DNA from: Streptomyces sp. CGMCC 4.7035
GTDB lineage: Bacteria > Actinomycetota > Actinomycetes > Streptomycetales > Streptomycetaceae
Reading direction: 5' to 3'
Assembly: GCF_031583065.1 (NCBI RefSeq)
Contig: NZ_CP134053.1
Span: 7,915,001 to 7,979,000 of the forward strand
DNA length: 64,000 bases
Numbering within the stretch: position 1 is the stretch's first letter; each line of letters begins with the position of its first letter. This document shows positions 25,250-33,003 of the stretch, piece by piece. Position numbers and translations under genes: made by a program. Under the pieces are notes generated by a model. That model was not told the DNA's origin. It saw nothing but the letters and a program-made list of their open reading frames with translations, and searched no databases.

Positions 25250-25885
25250 CTACTCCGCCGCCCCGTACAGCCGGTCGCCCGCGTCTCCCAGCCCCGGCAC
25301 GATGTAGCCGTGCTCGTTGAGGCGCTCGTCGACCGCGGCCGTCACGACCGTGACCGGCGTTCCCGCCAGTTCGCGCTCCATGACCTCGACGCCCTCCGGA
25401 GCGGCGAGCAGCACCACGGCCGTCACATCGTCCGCACCGCGCTTGATCAGCTCCTGGATCGCCGCGACGAGCGTGCCGCCGGTCGCCAGCATCGGGTCCA
25501 GGACGTAGACCTGGCGCCCCGAGAGGTCCTCCGGCATGCGCGAGGCGTACGTGGAGGCCTGGAGCGTCTCCTCGTTGCGGATCATGCCCAGGAAGCCCAC
25601 CTCGGCGGTCGGCAGCAGCCGCACCATGCCGTCGAGCATGCCGAGGCCCGCCCGCAGGATCGGCACCACCAGCGGGCGCGGACGGGCGAGCTTGACGCCG
25701 GTGGTCGAGGCGACCGGGGTCTCGATGTCGACCTGCTCGGTGCGCACGTCCCGCGTGGCCTCGTAGGCGAGCAGGGTGACGAGCTCGTCGGCGAGCCGAC
25801 GGAAGGTCGCGGAGTCGGTGCGCCGGTCGCGCAGCGTGGTGAGCTTGTGGGCGACCAAGGGGTGGTCGACGACATGGAGACGCAT
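25250..25885 (-). CDS. upp: Uracil phosphoribosyltransferase
   Basis: A 211-residue pyrimidine salvage enzyme making UMP from uracil and PRPP. The PRPP loop reads [13 protein letters not shown], and the uracil-binding end is [13 protein letters not shown]. Also seen are [13 protein letters not shown] and [13 protein letters not shown]. The ATG at 25885 gives the usual N-terminus [27 protein letters not shown] box 7 nt upstream of the start suggests a leaderless transcript, although AGGGAC could also act as a weak ribosome site. Confidence 0.96.
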   Translation of the reverse strand: MRLHVVDHPLVAHKLTTLRDRRTDSATFRRLADELVTLLAYEATRDVRTEQVDIETPVASTTGVKLARPRPLVVPILRAGLGMLDGMVRLLPTAEVGFLGMIRNEETLQASTYASRMPEDLSGRQVYVLDPMLATGGTLVAAIQELIKRGADDVTAVVLLAAPEGVEVMERELAGTPVTVVTAAVDERLNEHGYIVPGLGDAGDRLYGAAE

Positions 25886-26038
25886 GTCCCTAACAGTAAC
25901 CGGGCTTTCCGCGCCCACCACGCCGCCGTACGACAACGTCGGCGACCCGCCGGACAAGCGGCTCCCGCCCGCCTCACTCCGACGCTGGCATCAAAGCCCC
26001 CATCAGAGGGAAAGTGAGAGGGACGGAACGGGGGTGGT

Positions 26039-26230
26039 GTGCCTATGCCCGACCGGGAGTCCCACGAGGAACCGGAAGCGCAGGAGACGGACGCCGAGCG
26101 CAGGCGGCGCCGGGCCCTGTTCCTGCGTGAACTCACGGAGGCGCGAGAGCTGCGCGACCGTGTCCAGCCCCGCCGCGCCAAGGTCGCACGCCTGCGTCAC
26201 GCCATGCGCATGCGCACCTTCCGCTGGTAG
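26039..26230 (+). CDS. Small basic protein, about 63 residues
   Basis: A short, strongly charged protein (acidic N-terminus, then ERRRRRALFLRELTEAREL and RRAKVARLRHAMRMRTFRW), likely helical. A GGGGG site precedes both the GTG at 26039 and an ATG at 26045. The predicted basic helices suggest nucleic-acid binding, but no family is recognised. Confidence 0.6.
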   Translation: MPMPDRESHEEPEAQETDAERRRRRALFLRELTEARELRDRVQPRRAKVARLRHAMRMRTFRW

Positions 26231-26327
26231 CGACGCGGCCGCCTTGGGGGTGGCCGTGCGGCCACATCGCCCCGGGCCGCGTACGATCCGCTGGTGGCGG
26301 CAATGAGTGCGCTGGTGAGTGGACTGC

Positions 26328-26352
26328 TTTGATCGGAGTATCGGCGATCAAA
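26328..26352 (+). promoter_or_regulatory. Perfect inverted repeat upstream of the tadA operon
   Basis: TTTGATCG (26328-26335) and CGATCAAA (26345-26352) flank 9 bp. It lies 150 bp upstream of the TadA-associated gene and is A/T-rich against its surroundings, so it may be an operator. Confidence 0.45.
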
Positions 26353-26503
26353 ACGGCCAGACACAGGGAGCCGAAGACGTCCCCTGAACGCCTTGTTTCT
26401 GCCACGATTCCGAGTGGGCGGGGCTCGGAGAAGCACTCCCCGCCCACAACCTCCGCCGGGGGGACCCCCAACCGGCACGCCTATGACCAGTGGGAGAGTC
26501 ACG

Positions 26504-27037
26504 GTGTACTTCGCCGCACTGCTCGCGCGCACCGAAGACGGGTGGGAAGCGAGCGACACAGAGCTCGACGATGTGGAGACCCTGTCGGATCTGACCGACC
26601 TGGCCCGCGACGCCTCGGTCGACGAGGACACGGTGCTCGTACTCATCGAGCAGGAGGACGCGTGGTTCGGCGTCGTCCGCGTGGACGGCGAGGACGACCC
26701 TCGTATCTACGTCTCCGACGCCGCGGCCGCAGCCCGCAGTTCGTACGGGGAGATCCTGCTCACCGACGAACTGCTCGGAAGGGAGCCCGGCGACGACGGC
26801 GCCGACCTGGACTCCCTCGACCTCGACGGCACCGAGGACGGTGAACCCGACGACAGCGACGACGAGGACGGCGCGAGCGCCGACGCCGCCGTGCCGCACA
26901 GCCCGGTGGGAGACAGCGAGATCCTCGACGACCTCGGCGTCGGCGAGAAGGAACTGCGCTCCCTGGACGCCGAGGACGCCCTCGCCTCGATCGCCGAAGC
27001 CCTGGGTGCCTCGGAGGTCCTGGAGACCGTCCGATAG
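26504..27037 (+). CDS. TadA-associated acidic protein
   Basis: A 177-residue very acidic protein found upstream of tadA in actinomycetes. The N-terminal half is folded (VYFAALLARTEDGWEASDTE, IEQEDAWFGVVRVDGEDDPR); the middle is a long D/E-rich stretch; the C-terminus has GEKELRSLDAEDALASIAEA. The GTG at 26504 is chosen because GGGAG precedes it by 7 nt; an ATG at 26483 is also in frame. The molecular role is not established. Confidence 0.82.
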   Translation: MYFAALLARTEDGWEASDTELDDVETLSDLTDLARDASVDEDTVLVLIEQEDAWFGVVRVDGEDDPRIYVSDAAAAARSSYGEILLTDELLGREPGDDGADLDSLDLDGTEDGEPDDSDDEDGASADAAVPHSPVGDSEILDDLGVGEKELRSLDAEDALASIAEALGASEVLETVR

Positions 27038-27200
27038 CGGTGTCGTCTGGATCAGCGCGGAGGAAGGGGCGGCGCATGGCGCGGGCGATCGCAAGGCGCC
27101 GAAGCGTCCTGATGGCGGAGCCATTCGGGCGTTCCGGCAGCGCGGCGAGCGTATGTGCCAGGCGTCGCGACGCCGCGGGGATCCGTAGGACACCCCCTGG

Positions 27201-27695
27201 GTGCACCGGGTGACCGAGGACGGGACGCCCGCCCCCGATCCGGTGCGCGACCGGTGGCGGGCCGCGATGCGGCTCGCCCTGGACGAGGCCGGGCAGGCCA
27301 CAGCGCACGGTGACGTGCCGGTCGGCGCCGTCGTGCTGTCCTTGGACGGCTCGGTACTGGCCACCGGTCACAACGAGCGCGAGGCGACGGGCGACCCGAC
27401 GGCCCACGCGGAGATCCTGGCGCTCCGCCGGGCCGCGACTGCCCTCGGCGAATGGCGGCTGCCCGGGTGCACGCTCGTCGTCACCCTGGAGCCCTGCACG
27501 ATGTGCGCGGGCGCGCTGCAGCAGTCCCGGGTGGACCGGGTGGTCTACGGCGCGCGCGACGAGAAGGCCGGCGCGGTCGGGTCGCTGTGGGACCTGGTGC
27601 GCGACCGACGTCTCAACCATCGCCCGGAGGTGATCGGCGGCGTGCTCGCCGACGAGTGCGCCGGGCTCCTCACGGACTTCTTCAGGGCCCGTTGA
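27201..27695 (+). CDS. tadA: tRNA-specific adenosine deaminase (A34 to inosine)
   Basis: A 164-residue zinc deaminase. The catalytic motif HAEIL supplies the zinc ligand His and the proton-shuttling Glu, and PCTMC supplies two Cys ligands. It makes inosine at the wobble position of tRNA-Arg(ACG), a substrate encoded in this same window at 57088-57160. The GTG at 27201 is used; the first 18 residues before RWRAAMRLALDEA are a variable extension, so a later start cannot be excluded. Confidence 0.92.
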   Translation: MHRVTEDGTPAPDPVRDRWRAAMRLALDEAGQATAHGDVPVGAVVLSLDGSVLATGHNEREATGDPTAHAEILALRRAATALGEWRLPGCTLVVTLEPCTMCAGALQQSRVDRVVYGARDEKAGAVGSLWDLVRDRRLNHRPEVIGGVLADECAGLLTDFFRAR

Positions 27696-27766
27696 GGCCC
27701 CCCGGCCCGAGCGGTGCCGGGAAACGGATTTCAGACCACGGCCCACCTTGGGGTAGGGTCTCCCTC

Positions 27767-27851
27767 GGTAGCGTGTCCGAGCGGCCGAAGGAGCTCGCCT
27801 CGAAAGCGAGTGTGGCGCAAGTCACCGAGGGTTCAAATCCCTCCGCTACCG
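27767..27851 (+). tRNA. tRNA-Ser(CGA)
   Basis: An 85-nt cloverleaf with acceptor arms GGTAGCG/CGCTACC, an anticodon loop reading CTCGAAA (anticodon CGA), a long serine variable arm and T arm GAGGGTTCAAATCCCTC. The genome does not encode CCA. A 30-nt near-copy of its 3' end lies at 29404. Confidence 0.96.
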
Positions 27852-27859
27852 CCGTGAAC

Positions 27860-27890
27860 GAAGGGCCCGGTCCATAGGACCGGGCCCTTC
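27860..27890 (+). terminator. tRNA-Ser terminator
   Basis: A 14-bp perfect stem (27860-27873 with 27877-27890) with loop ATA, 8 nt after the tRNA. Confidence 0.85.
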
Positions 27891-27973
27891 GTCGTTTCCC
27901 GCCCCACTTCCTGTCCTACTTCCCGTCCCGGTCGGCCGCGCGGCGGGCGTCGGGTCCCCGCGGCCGGGCTCGC

Positions 27974-28456
27974 CTACTTGTCGACCGCGGTCAACCACGT
28001 GCCGACACCGGCCAGGGCGCCGACCCCGTTGTCGGATTCCACGTCGGCGGCCAGGTCGGCGATGGTGATGGCCCGCAGGGCTTCCCTTCGTGCCGACTCA
28101 GCGGCGGCCATCGCGCGGGCGATGGCGCAGGGCGCGGTGCACGACTCGGGCGCGGCCGCCAGCGGGCCGCGTTGGCGGATCTCCGTGCACACGAATGCCG
28201 CGCCGGGCCCCTCGACCGCATCGACGACGTCAAGCACCGTGATCTGCGCCGGGGACCGGGTCAGGACGTAGCCGCCCGACTTCCCCTGTACCGATCGCAC
28301 GAGTCCGGCCCGCGAGAGGGCCTGGAGCTGCTTGGCGAGGTAGGTCGGTGAAACGTCGTGCAGCTCCGCCAGCCGCGCCGCGGGCACAGGCTCCTGCACG
28401 GATGTCAGCACCACACAGCAGTGCAGCGCCCACTCCACACCGCCGGACATCTTCAC
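27974..28456 (-). CDS. Rrf2-family regulator, RsrR-like
   Basis: A 160-residue winged-helix regulator. The helix-turn-helix is VSPTYLAKQLQALSRAGLVR, followed by the wing SVQGKSGGYVL. C90, C106 and C110 plus E8 (GGVEWALHC) are placed like the ligands of redox-active [2Fe-2S] Rrf2 proteins such as RsrR of S. venezuelae, which also regulates a divergent NmrA-type gene. GTG at 28456 or ATG at 28450 may start it. It probably represses itself and the divergent gene through TGTCCGAG boxes. Confidence 0.88.
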   Translation of the reverse strand: MKMSGGVEWALHCCVVLTSVQEPVPAARLAELHDVSPTYLAKQLQALSRAGLVRSVQGKSGGYVLTRSPAQITVLDVVDAVEGPGAAFVCTEIRQRGPLAAAPESCTAPCAIARAMAAAESARREALRAITIADLAADVESDNGVGALAGVGTWLTAVDK

Positions 28457-28486
28457 GTCGTCATCGTAACAACGCTCACGTTGACC

Positions 28487-28617
28487 CGGACAGGAGATGT
28501 CCGAGTATCATCCCGGATGAAAGATGTCCGAGTTTCGGGTCCGGGGTGCCGCCTGGCTTCATCCGGGGCGCCACCTGGCCTCATAAGGTACATATCGGAC
28601 ACGAAGAGTTCGGACAC
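28487..28617 (+). promoter_or_regulatory. Cluster of TGTCCGA/TCGGACA boxes between the divergent genes
   Basis: CGGACA-N5-TGTCCG is a perfect inverted repeat (28487-28503). TGTCCGAG recurs at 28525, and TCGGACAC occurs at 28595 and 28610, the last two within a 15-bp tandem repeat. These are the likely Rrf2 operators. Confidence 0.6.
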
Positions 28618-28648
28618 GAAGAGTCGAGAGCAAGGGCAAGGGCCAGCC

Positions 28649-29380
28649 ATGAAGATCGCAGTCATCGGGGGAACCGGACTGATCGGGTCGCAGGTCGTGG
28701 AGAACCTGAAGGCGGCCGGACATCAGGCCGTACCGCACTCCCTGTCCACAGGCGTCGACATCATCACAGGCCAGGGCCTTGAGGATGCCGTGGCAGGCGC
28801 CGACGTCGTGGTCAACTTGACCAACTCCCCGACGTTCGACGACGCCTCACCCGAGTTCTTCCGCACGTCCATGACCAACCTTCTGGCCGCGAGCGAGAAG
28901 GGTGGCGTCGGCCACTTCGTCGTGCTCTCCATCGTCGGCGTGGACCAGGTGCCCCAATTGGACTACTACCGGGCCAAGACGCTCCAGGAGAACATCCTCG
29001 CCGACGGCCCGATCCCCTACTCCATCGTCCGCGCCACGCAGTTCATGGAGTTCATGGACGCGGTCCTGACATGGACGGCCGACGACGAGACGGTCCGCCT
29101 GCCGCACACGCCGATCCAGCCGATCGCCGCCGCGGACGTCGCCGCCACCGTCGCCGAAGTCGCCGCGGGCAGCCCACTGAACGGCATCCTCAACATCGCG
29201 GGCCCTGACGTCTACACCCTCGACGAACTCGGCCGGATCACCCTCACCGCCAAGGGCGACAGCCGCTCGGTCGTCGTCGACGACACCGCCGGCATGTTCG
29301 CGGCCGTCCAGGGCGACGTCCTGATCGCCCCCGGTGACGCCCGCATCGCCCCGACCCACTACACCGACTGGCTCGCCTGA
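28649..29380 (+). CDS. NmrA-like NAD(P)-binding protein
   Basis: A 243-residue Rossmann protein of the atypical SDR/NmrA group. The cofactor loop is GGTGLIGSQV; HFVVLSIVGVDQ and DYYRAKTLQENI occupy the positions of the usual catalytic strand and Tyr-x3-Lys. Some relatives are nucleotide sensors rather than enzymes. It is transcribed divergently from the Rrf2 gene, and both sit between tRNA-Ser(CGA) and a copy of that tRNA's 3' end. Confidence 0.88.
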   Translation: MKIAVIGGTGLIGSQVVENLKAAGHQAVPHSLSTGVDIITGQGLEDAVAGADVVVNLTNSPTFDDASPEFFRTSMTNLLAASEKGGVGHFVVLSIVGVDQVPQLDYYRAKTLQENILADGPIPYSIVRATQFMEFMDAVLTWTADDETVRLPHTPIQPIAAADVAATVAEVAAGSPLNGILNIAGPDVYTLDELGRITLTAKGDSRSVVVDDTAGMFAAVQGDVLIAPGDARIAPTHYTDWLA

Positions 29381-29403
29381 GCCCCGGGCTGTGGCACGCC
29401 CAC

Positions 29404-29433
29404 GTCACCGAGGGTTCAAAACCCTCCGCCACC
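29404..29433 (+). pseudogene. Duplicate 3' end of tRNA-Ser(CGA)
   Basis: 30 nt match 27821-27850 (T arm and 3' acceptor strand) at 28 positions. Weaker similarity continues into the variable arm; no 5' half exists, because the NmrA-like coding region lies there. This is the usual footprint of site-specific integration at a tRNA 3' end. Confidence 0.85.
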
Positions 29434-29439
29434 ACTGAA

Positions 29440-29469
29440 GAAGGGCCCCGTCGACAGACGGGGCCCTTC
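29440..29469 (+). terminator. Hairpin after the tRNA-Ser 3' copy
   Basis: A 13-bp stem GAAGGGCCCCGTC (29440-29452) with its complement at 29457-29469 and loop GACA. It begins with the same GAAGGGCCC as the tRNA-Ser terminator. Confidence 0.8.
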
Positions 29470-29512
29470 GCGCGTCCACGGCCGTCCGCGCAAGGTCCAC
29501 CCACACCGCGAC

Positions 29513-29568
29513 CGCCCAGCCGCCCAGCCGCCCAGCCACCCAGCCGCCCAGCCGCCCAGCCGCCCGGG
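29513..29568 (+). repeat. Seven tandem CGCCCAGC-type octamers
   Basis: Seven consecutive 8-bp units (five exact, two variant). They sit in a 520-bp gap, 29470-29991, with no supportable gene. Confidence 0.9.
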
Positions 29569-29873
29569 CACCCTCCTACGGGACCAGGCCCGGCGCCTCT
29601 GGACCTCCGGGACTTCCTCCCGTCCGTGACGGGCGGGGGAAGCGGCGACGGGGACATGCCGCTTCCCCCGGTGAGGAGACGGACCCGCGGTCCGCGTCGC
29701 GTATCGCCGAAGCCCGCGGCGCGAACCCCGCAGCCGGGCCCGGTCCCCGGCCCTCCGGCCTCCTGCCAGATCCGGAGGGCGCCTCACCATCCTGCGGTCC
29801 GCGGGTGCCCCGGCGGCCCGGCAAAGGGCCCCTTTCACGGGGCCGTTGGTCCCTGATGACCGCGTATGGAAGA

Positions 29874-29893
29874 ACCACGTGAGGACACGTGGT
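29874..29893 (+). promoter_or_regulatory. Inverted repeat ACCACGTG-N4-CACGTGGT
   Basis: A perfect 8-4-8 inverted repeat lies 98 bp upstream of the small membrane protein, with TAAACT (29935-29940) downstream as a possible -10 box. Candidate operator; the regulator is unknown. Confidence 0.5.
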
Positions 29894-29991
29894 GCATACG
29901 TGATCATTTGCGAGCCCCGAACACCTGGGCGGGTTAAACTCACCGGCGGCAAACCGGGCCCCGCGGGGCGGAGCAGACGGGGGAGGCCGCG

Positions 29992-30168
29992 GTGGCGGTG
30001 CAGGGAAAGAAGATCGCGCTGTACGTACTCGTGGTCTTCGTGCTCTACGTGATCATCACCGACCCGGCGAAGGCCGCCGACTATGTCCAGATAGGGTTCG
30101 AGGGCATTTCGAGTGCCGCCAAGGCCATCGGCCACTTCATGACGTGGCTCGCCGACGGAGCCAAGTAG
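29992..30168 (+). CDS. Small single-pass membrane protein, 58 residues
   Basis: VAVQGKKIALYVLVVFVLYV starts the protein and includes most of its one membrane helix; the tail (ADYVQIGFEGISSAAKAIGH) is amphipathic. The GTG at 29992 has GGGAGG 5 nt upstream. The compact form and clean ribosome site indicate a true gene. No function is known to me; it lies 55 bp before the Dabb gene and is likely cotranscribed. Confidence 0.75.
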   Translation: MAVQGKKIALYVLVVFVLYVIITDPAKAADYVQIGFEGISSAAKAIGHFMTWLADGAK

Positions 30169-30223
30169 GGCCACCGAGCAGACCACCGGCCGGGCGGCCG
30201 CCCTCGCACCCCTGGGAGCGCCC

Positions 30224-30517
30224 GTGATCCGCCACCTGGTCCTCTTCAAACTCAACGAGGGCGTCCAGCGCGACGACCCGCGCGTCGTGGAGGGCGTGCG
30301 CGCCTTCGAGCCCCTCGGCGACCTGATCGACGAGCTGCGCTTCTGGGAGTTGGGCTGGAACGTCAGCGACCGGCCCATCGCGTACGATTTCGCGATCAAT
30401 TCGGCGGTCGACGACACGGACGCGCTCAGGCGCTACCTGGAGCACCCGGCGCACCAGGCGGGCGTCGCGCTGTGGCGCGAGTTCGCCACTTGGGTGATCG
30501 CCGATTACGAAATCTGA
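30224..30517 (+). CDS. Dabb (stress-responsive alpha/beta barrel) domain protein
   Basis: A 97-residue single-domain protein. It begins IRHLVLFKLNEGV, contains YDFAINSAVDDTDALRRYLE and has the HPAHQAG segment typical of the family, which forms dimeric ferredoxin-like barrels. The GTG at 30224 has GGGAG. A catalytic role cannot be inferred. Confidence 0.88.
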   Translation: MIRHLVLFKLNEGVQRDDPRVVEGVRAFEPLGDLIDELRFWELGWNVSDRPIAYDFAINSAVDDTDALRRYLEHPAHQAGVALWREFATWVIADYEI

Positions 30518-30554
30518 GCGACTTCGCCCACGGATTCGGGGCGACACCGCCCAC

Positions 30555-30585
30555 GGAGCCCTCCATCGGGACGATGGGGGGCTCC
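30555..30585 (+). terminator. Hairpin terminator after the Dabb gene
   Basis: A 14-bp stem with one G-T pair (30555-30568 with 30572-30585) and loop GGA, followed by CCCTGTTTCTTG. Confidence 0.8.
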
Positions 30586-30592
30586 CCTGTTT

Positions 30593-30674
30593 CTTGTGCC
30601 CCTTCTTACGCCCTCTCTTGTTCCCCTTCTTACGCCCTCTCTTGTTCCCCTTCTTGCGCCCCTTCTCGTGCCCC
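30593..30674 (+). repeat. 24-bp tandem repeat, three and a half copies
   Basis: Units of the type CTTGTTCCCCTTCTTACGCC at 30593, 30617 and 30641 plus a partial copy form a pyrimidine-rich tract between the terminator and the sigF promoter region. Confidence 0.9.
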
Positions 30675-30794
30675 AACTCTCCCTCAACACGGAGTTATGC
30701 GGTGCTTGCACAGGGTGTCAATTTCTTGTGATGCTATGACCGCTTTTGACGGTGAGTTGACAGGTGCTTGACGGATGAAGAGGTGGCGTTGACC

Positions 30795-31682
30795 GTGTCG
30801 GCCAGTACTGCGCCGCCCCAGGACGAGGCACCGGCCCCGGCCGCCGCCGGGCCCGAGGTGTCCGCCACGGCTCCCGACCCGCCTCTGCCATCCGATCAGG
30901 CCACCGCCCCCCACAAGCGCCGCGGCGCCGACACCCGGGCCCTCACACAGGTGCTCTTCGCCCAGCTCAAGGATCTGCAGCCGGGTACACCGGAACACCA
31001 CCGCGTACGCGGGGCGCTCATCGAGGCCAACCTGCCGCTCGTGCGCTACGCGGCCGCCCGCTTCCGCTCCCGCAACGAGCCCATGGAGGACGTCGTCCAG
31101 GTCGGCACCATCGGCCTGATCAACGCCATCGACCGCTTCGACCCCGACCGGGGCGTGCAGTTCCCCACCTTCGCCATGCCCACCGTCGTCGGCGAGATCA
31201 AGCGCTACTTCCGCGACAACGTCCGCACGGTCCACGTCCCACGCCGGCTGCACGAGCTGTGGGTGCAGGTCAACAGCGCGACCGAGGACCTGACGACCGC
31301 GTACGGGCGCTCCCCGACCACCGCCGAGATCGCCGAGCGGCTGCGCATCAGCGAGGACGAGGTGTTGTCCTGCATCGAGGCGGGCCGCTCGTACCACGCC
31401 ACCTCGCTGGAGGCGGCCCAGGAGGGCGACGGACTGCCGGGCCTGCTCGACCGGCTCGGCTACGAGGACCCCGCACTCGACGGGGTCGAACACCGCGACC
31501 TCGTACGGCATCTGCTCGTCCAGCTGCCCGAGCGGGAGCAGCGCATCCTGCTGCTGCGCTACTACAGCAACCTGACCCAGTCGCAGATCAGTGTCGAACT
31601 GGGAGTCTCCCAGATGCATGTGTCAAGGCTCCTCGCCAGGAGCTTCGCGCGTCTGCGATCCGCAAACAGGATCGACGCGTAA
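30795..31682 (+). CDS. sigF: SigB-family sigma factor, SigF type
   Basis: An alternative RNA polymerase sigma factor of the SigB/SigF/SigG subfamily. Region 2 reads [20 protein letters not shown] and [20 protein letters not shown]; region 3 is [12 protein letters not shown]; the region 4 helix-turn-helix is [20 protein letters not shown]. The N-terminus is a Pro/Ala-rich tail. The start is uncertain: GTG 30795 resembles known SigF N-termini, while TTGs at 30789 (AAGAGG close upstream) and 30768 are possible. Pairing with a SigN-like gene matches S. coelicolor sigF, required late in sporulation. Confidence 0.9.
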   Translation: MSASTAPPQDEAPAPAAAGPEVSATAPDPPLPSDQATAPHKRRGADTRALTQVLFAQLKDLQPGTPEHHRVRGALIEANLPLVRYAAARFRSRNEPMEDVVQVGTIGLINAIDRFDPDRGVQFPTFAMPTVVGEIKRYFRDNVRTVHVPRRLHELWVQVNSATEDLTTAYGRSPTTAEIAERLRISEDEVLSCIEAGRSYHATSLEAAQEGDGLPGLLDRLGYEDPALDGVEHRDLVRHLLVQLPEREQRILLLRYYSNLTQSQISVELGVSQMHVSRLLARSFARLRSANRIDA

Positions 31683-31773
31683 CTCGCGCGAGCGAATCGC
31701 CTGCAAGCCCCCTTTCCGACAGTTCTGTACTGAAAGACCCTCAGAAGCCTTTCAACCAGGGCGCATTCACCTC

Positions 31774-31817
31774 TGACATGTCGACATGTCACTACAGCGT
31801 GTTGCCGACATGTGACA
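31774..31817 (+). promoter_or_regulatory. 18-bp perfect palindrome plus a further half-copy upstream of sigN
   Basis: TGACATGTCGACATGTCA (31774-31791) is fully self-complementary, and GACATGTGACA follows at 31807-31817. This places three GACATGT units about 110-150 bp before sigN. Confidence 0.6.
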
Positions 31818-31927
31818 TTCTTCCCCAAGCGCGTTTGCCGCAGCCTCGCGGCCGGTATTCAGGTGGAGGCTGCGTTCCTCCGACGGGAGCGTCCGCCGCG
31901 ACCGTCCCGCGACCCAAAGGGGGTGGC

Positions 31928-32875
31928 ATGTCCGCAGACCAGGGCAGCTCGAAGGTGCTCACGCTCACGCAGAGCGACTCCGCGCCCGACGTGCTTCAGG
32001 ACCTTCAGGCCCCTCAGGACCTCCCGAGTGCCGAGACCCTTCCGGCCCAGGACCTCCCGGGCACCGAGGGCCTGCCGGCCACCGCGGAGGCCCCGGACCT
32101 CCCGGCCTCGGCGGCCCTCGACACCCGCACCCTGTCCCGCTCCCTTTTCCTGCGGCTCGCCGCACTCGACGAGAACAGCCCCGAGCGCGCGTACGTCCGG
32201 GACACCCTCATCGAGCTCAACCTCCCGCTGGTGCGCTACGCGGCCGCCCGCTTCCGCAGCCGCAACGAACCGATGGAGGACATCGTCCAGGTCGGCACGA
32301 TCGGCCTGATCAAGGCGATCGACCGCTTCGACTGCGAACGGGGCGTGGAGTTCCCGACCTTCGCCATGCCGACGGTCGTCGGCGAGATCAAGCGCTTCTT
32401 CCGGGACACGTCGTGGTCGGTGCGGGTGCCGCGCCGCCTCCAGGAGCTGCGTCTGGCCCTCACCAAGGCCAGCGACGAGCTGTCCCAGAAGCTGGACCGC
32501 TCGCCGACCGTCACGGAACTCGCCTCCGTGCTGGGCGTCTCGGAGGAGGACGTGGTCGACGGCCTGGCCGTCGGCAACGCGTACACGGCGTCCTCGCTGG
32601 ACTCGCCGGCCCCCGAGGACGACGGCGGCGAGGGCTCGCTCGCGGACCGCCTGGGCTACGAGGACTCGGCCCTGGAGGGCGTGGAGTACCGCGAGTCCCT
32701 CAAGCCGCTGCTGGCCAAGCTCCCGCCCCGCGAGCGCCGGATCATCATGCTGCGCTTCTTCGCCAACATGACGCAGTCACAGATCGGCGAGGAGGTCGGC
32801 ATCTCGCAGATGCACGTCTCCCGGCTGCTGACCCGCACGCTGGCACAGCTGCGGGAGGGCCTCATCTCGGACTGA
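31928..32875 (+). CDS. sigN: SigB-family sigma factor, SigN type
   Basis: A 315-residue sigma factor closely related to the preceding one: region 2 [20 protein letters not shown], the promoter-contact segment FCER-like [17 protein letters not shown], and region 4 [20 protein letters not shown]. The first 60 residues are a repetitive Gln/Asp/Leu/Pro tail (QDLQAPQDLPS, AQDLPGTEGLP). The ATG at 31928 follows GGGGGTGG. In S. coelicolor sigN lies beside sigF and acts in aerial-hypha subapical compartments; the same assignment here rests on position and sequence type. Confidence 0.88.
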   Translation: MSADQGSSKVLTLTQSDSAPDVLQDLQAPQDLPSAETLPAQDLPGTEGLPATAEAPDLPASAALDTRTLSRSLFLRLAALDENSPERAYVRDTLIELNLPLVRYAAARFRSRNEPMEDIVQVGTIGLIKAIDRFDCERGVEFPTFAMPTVVGEIKRFFRDTSWSVRVPRRLQELRLALTKASDELSQKLDRSPTVTELASVLGVSEEDVVDGLAVGNAYTASSLDSPAPEDDGGEGSLADRLGYEDSALEGVEYRESLKPLLAKLPPRERRIIMLRFFANMTQSQIGEEVGISQMHVSRLLTRTLAQLREGLISD

Positions 32876-32880
32876 GGCGC

Positions 32881-32925
32881 CCGGGATCCCTCAAGGGGCG
32901 CCCCGGGATCCCTCAAGGGGCGCCC
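32881..32925 (+). repeat. Two 22-bp repeats after sigN
   Basis: GGGATCCCTCAAGGGGCGCC occurs twice with a 22-bp period; the internal GGGATCCC is self-complementary and may help terminate sigN transcripts. Confidence 0.75.
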
Positions 32926-33003
32926 GGGACCACCGGTTCGCCTGAGGGTTCCCGAAGGTGCCTGAGGGTTCCGATTTGACGGAGCGTCAGCCACACTGGC
33001 GCG

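Noticed and set aside
29371..29433. A complete second tRNA-Ser
   Set aside because: No 5' acceptor strand, D arm or anticodon arm precedes the T arm; the sequence there is the end of the NmrA-like gene.
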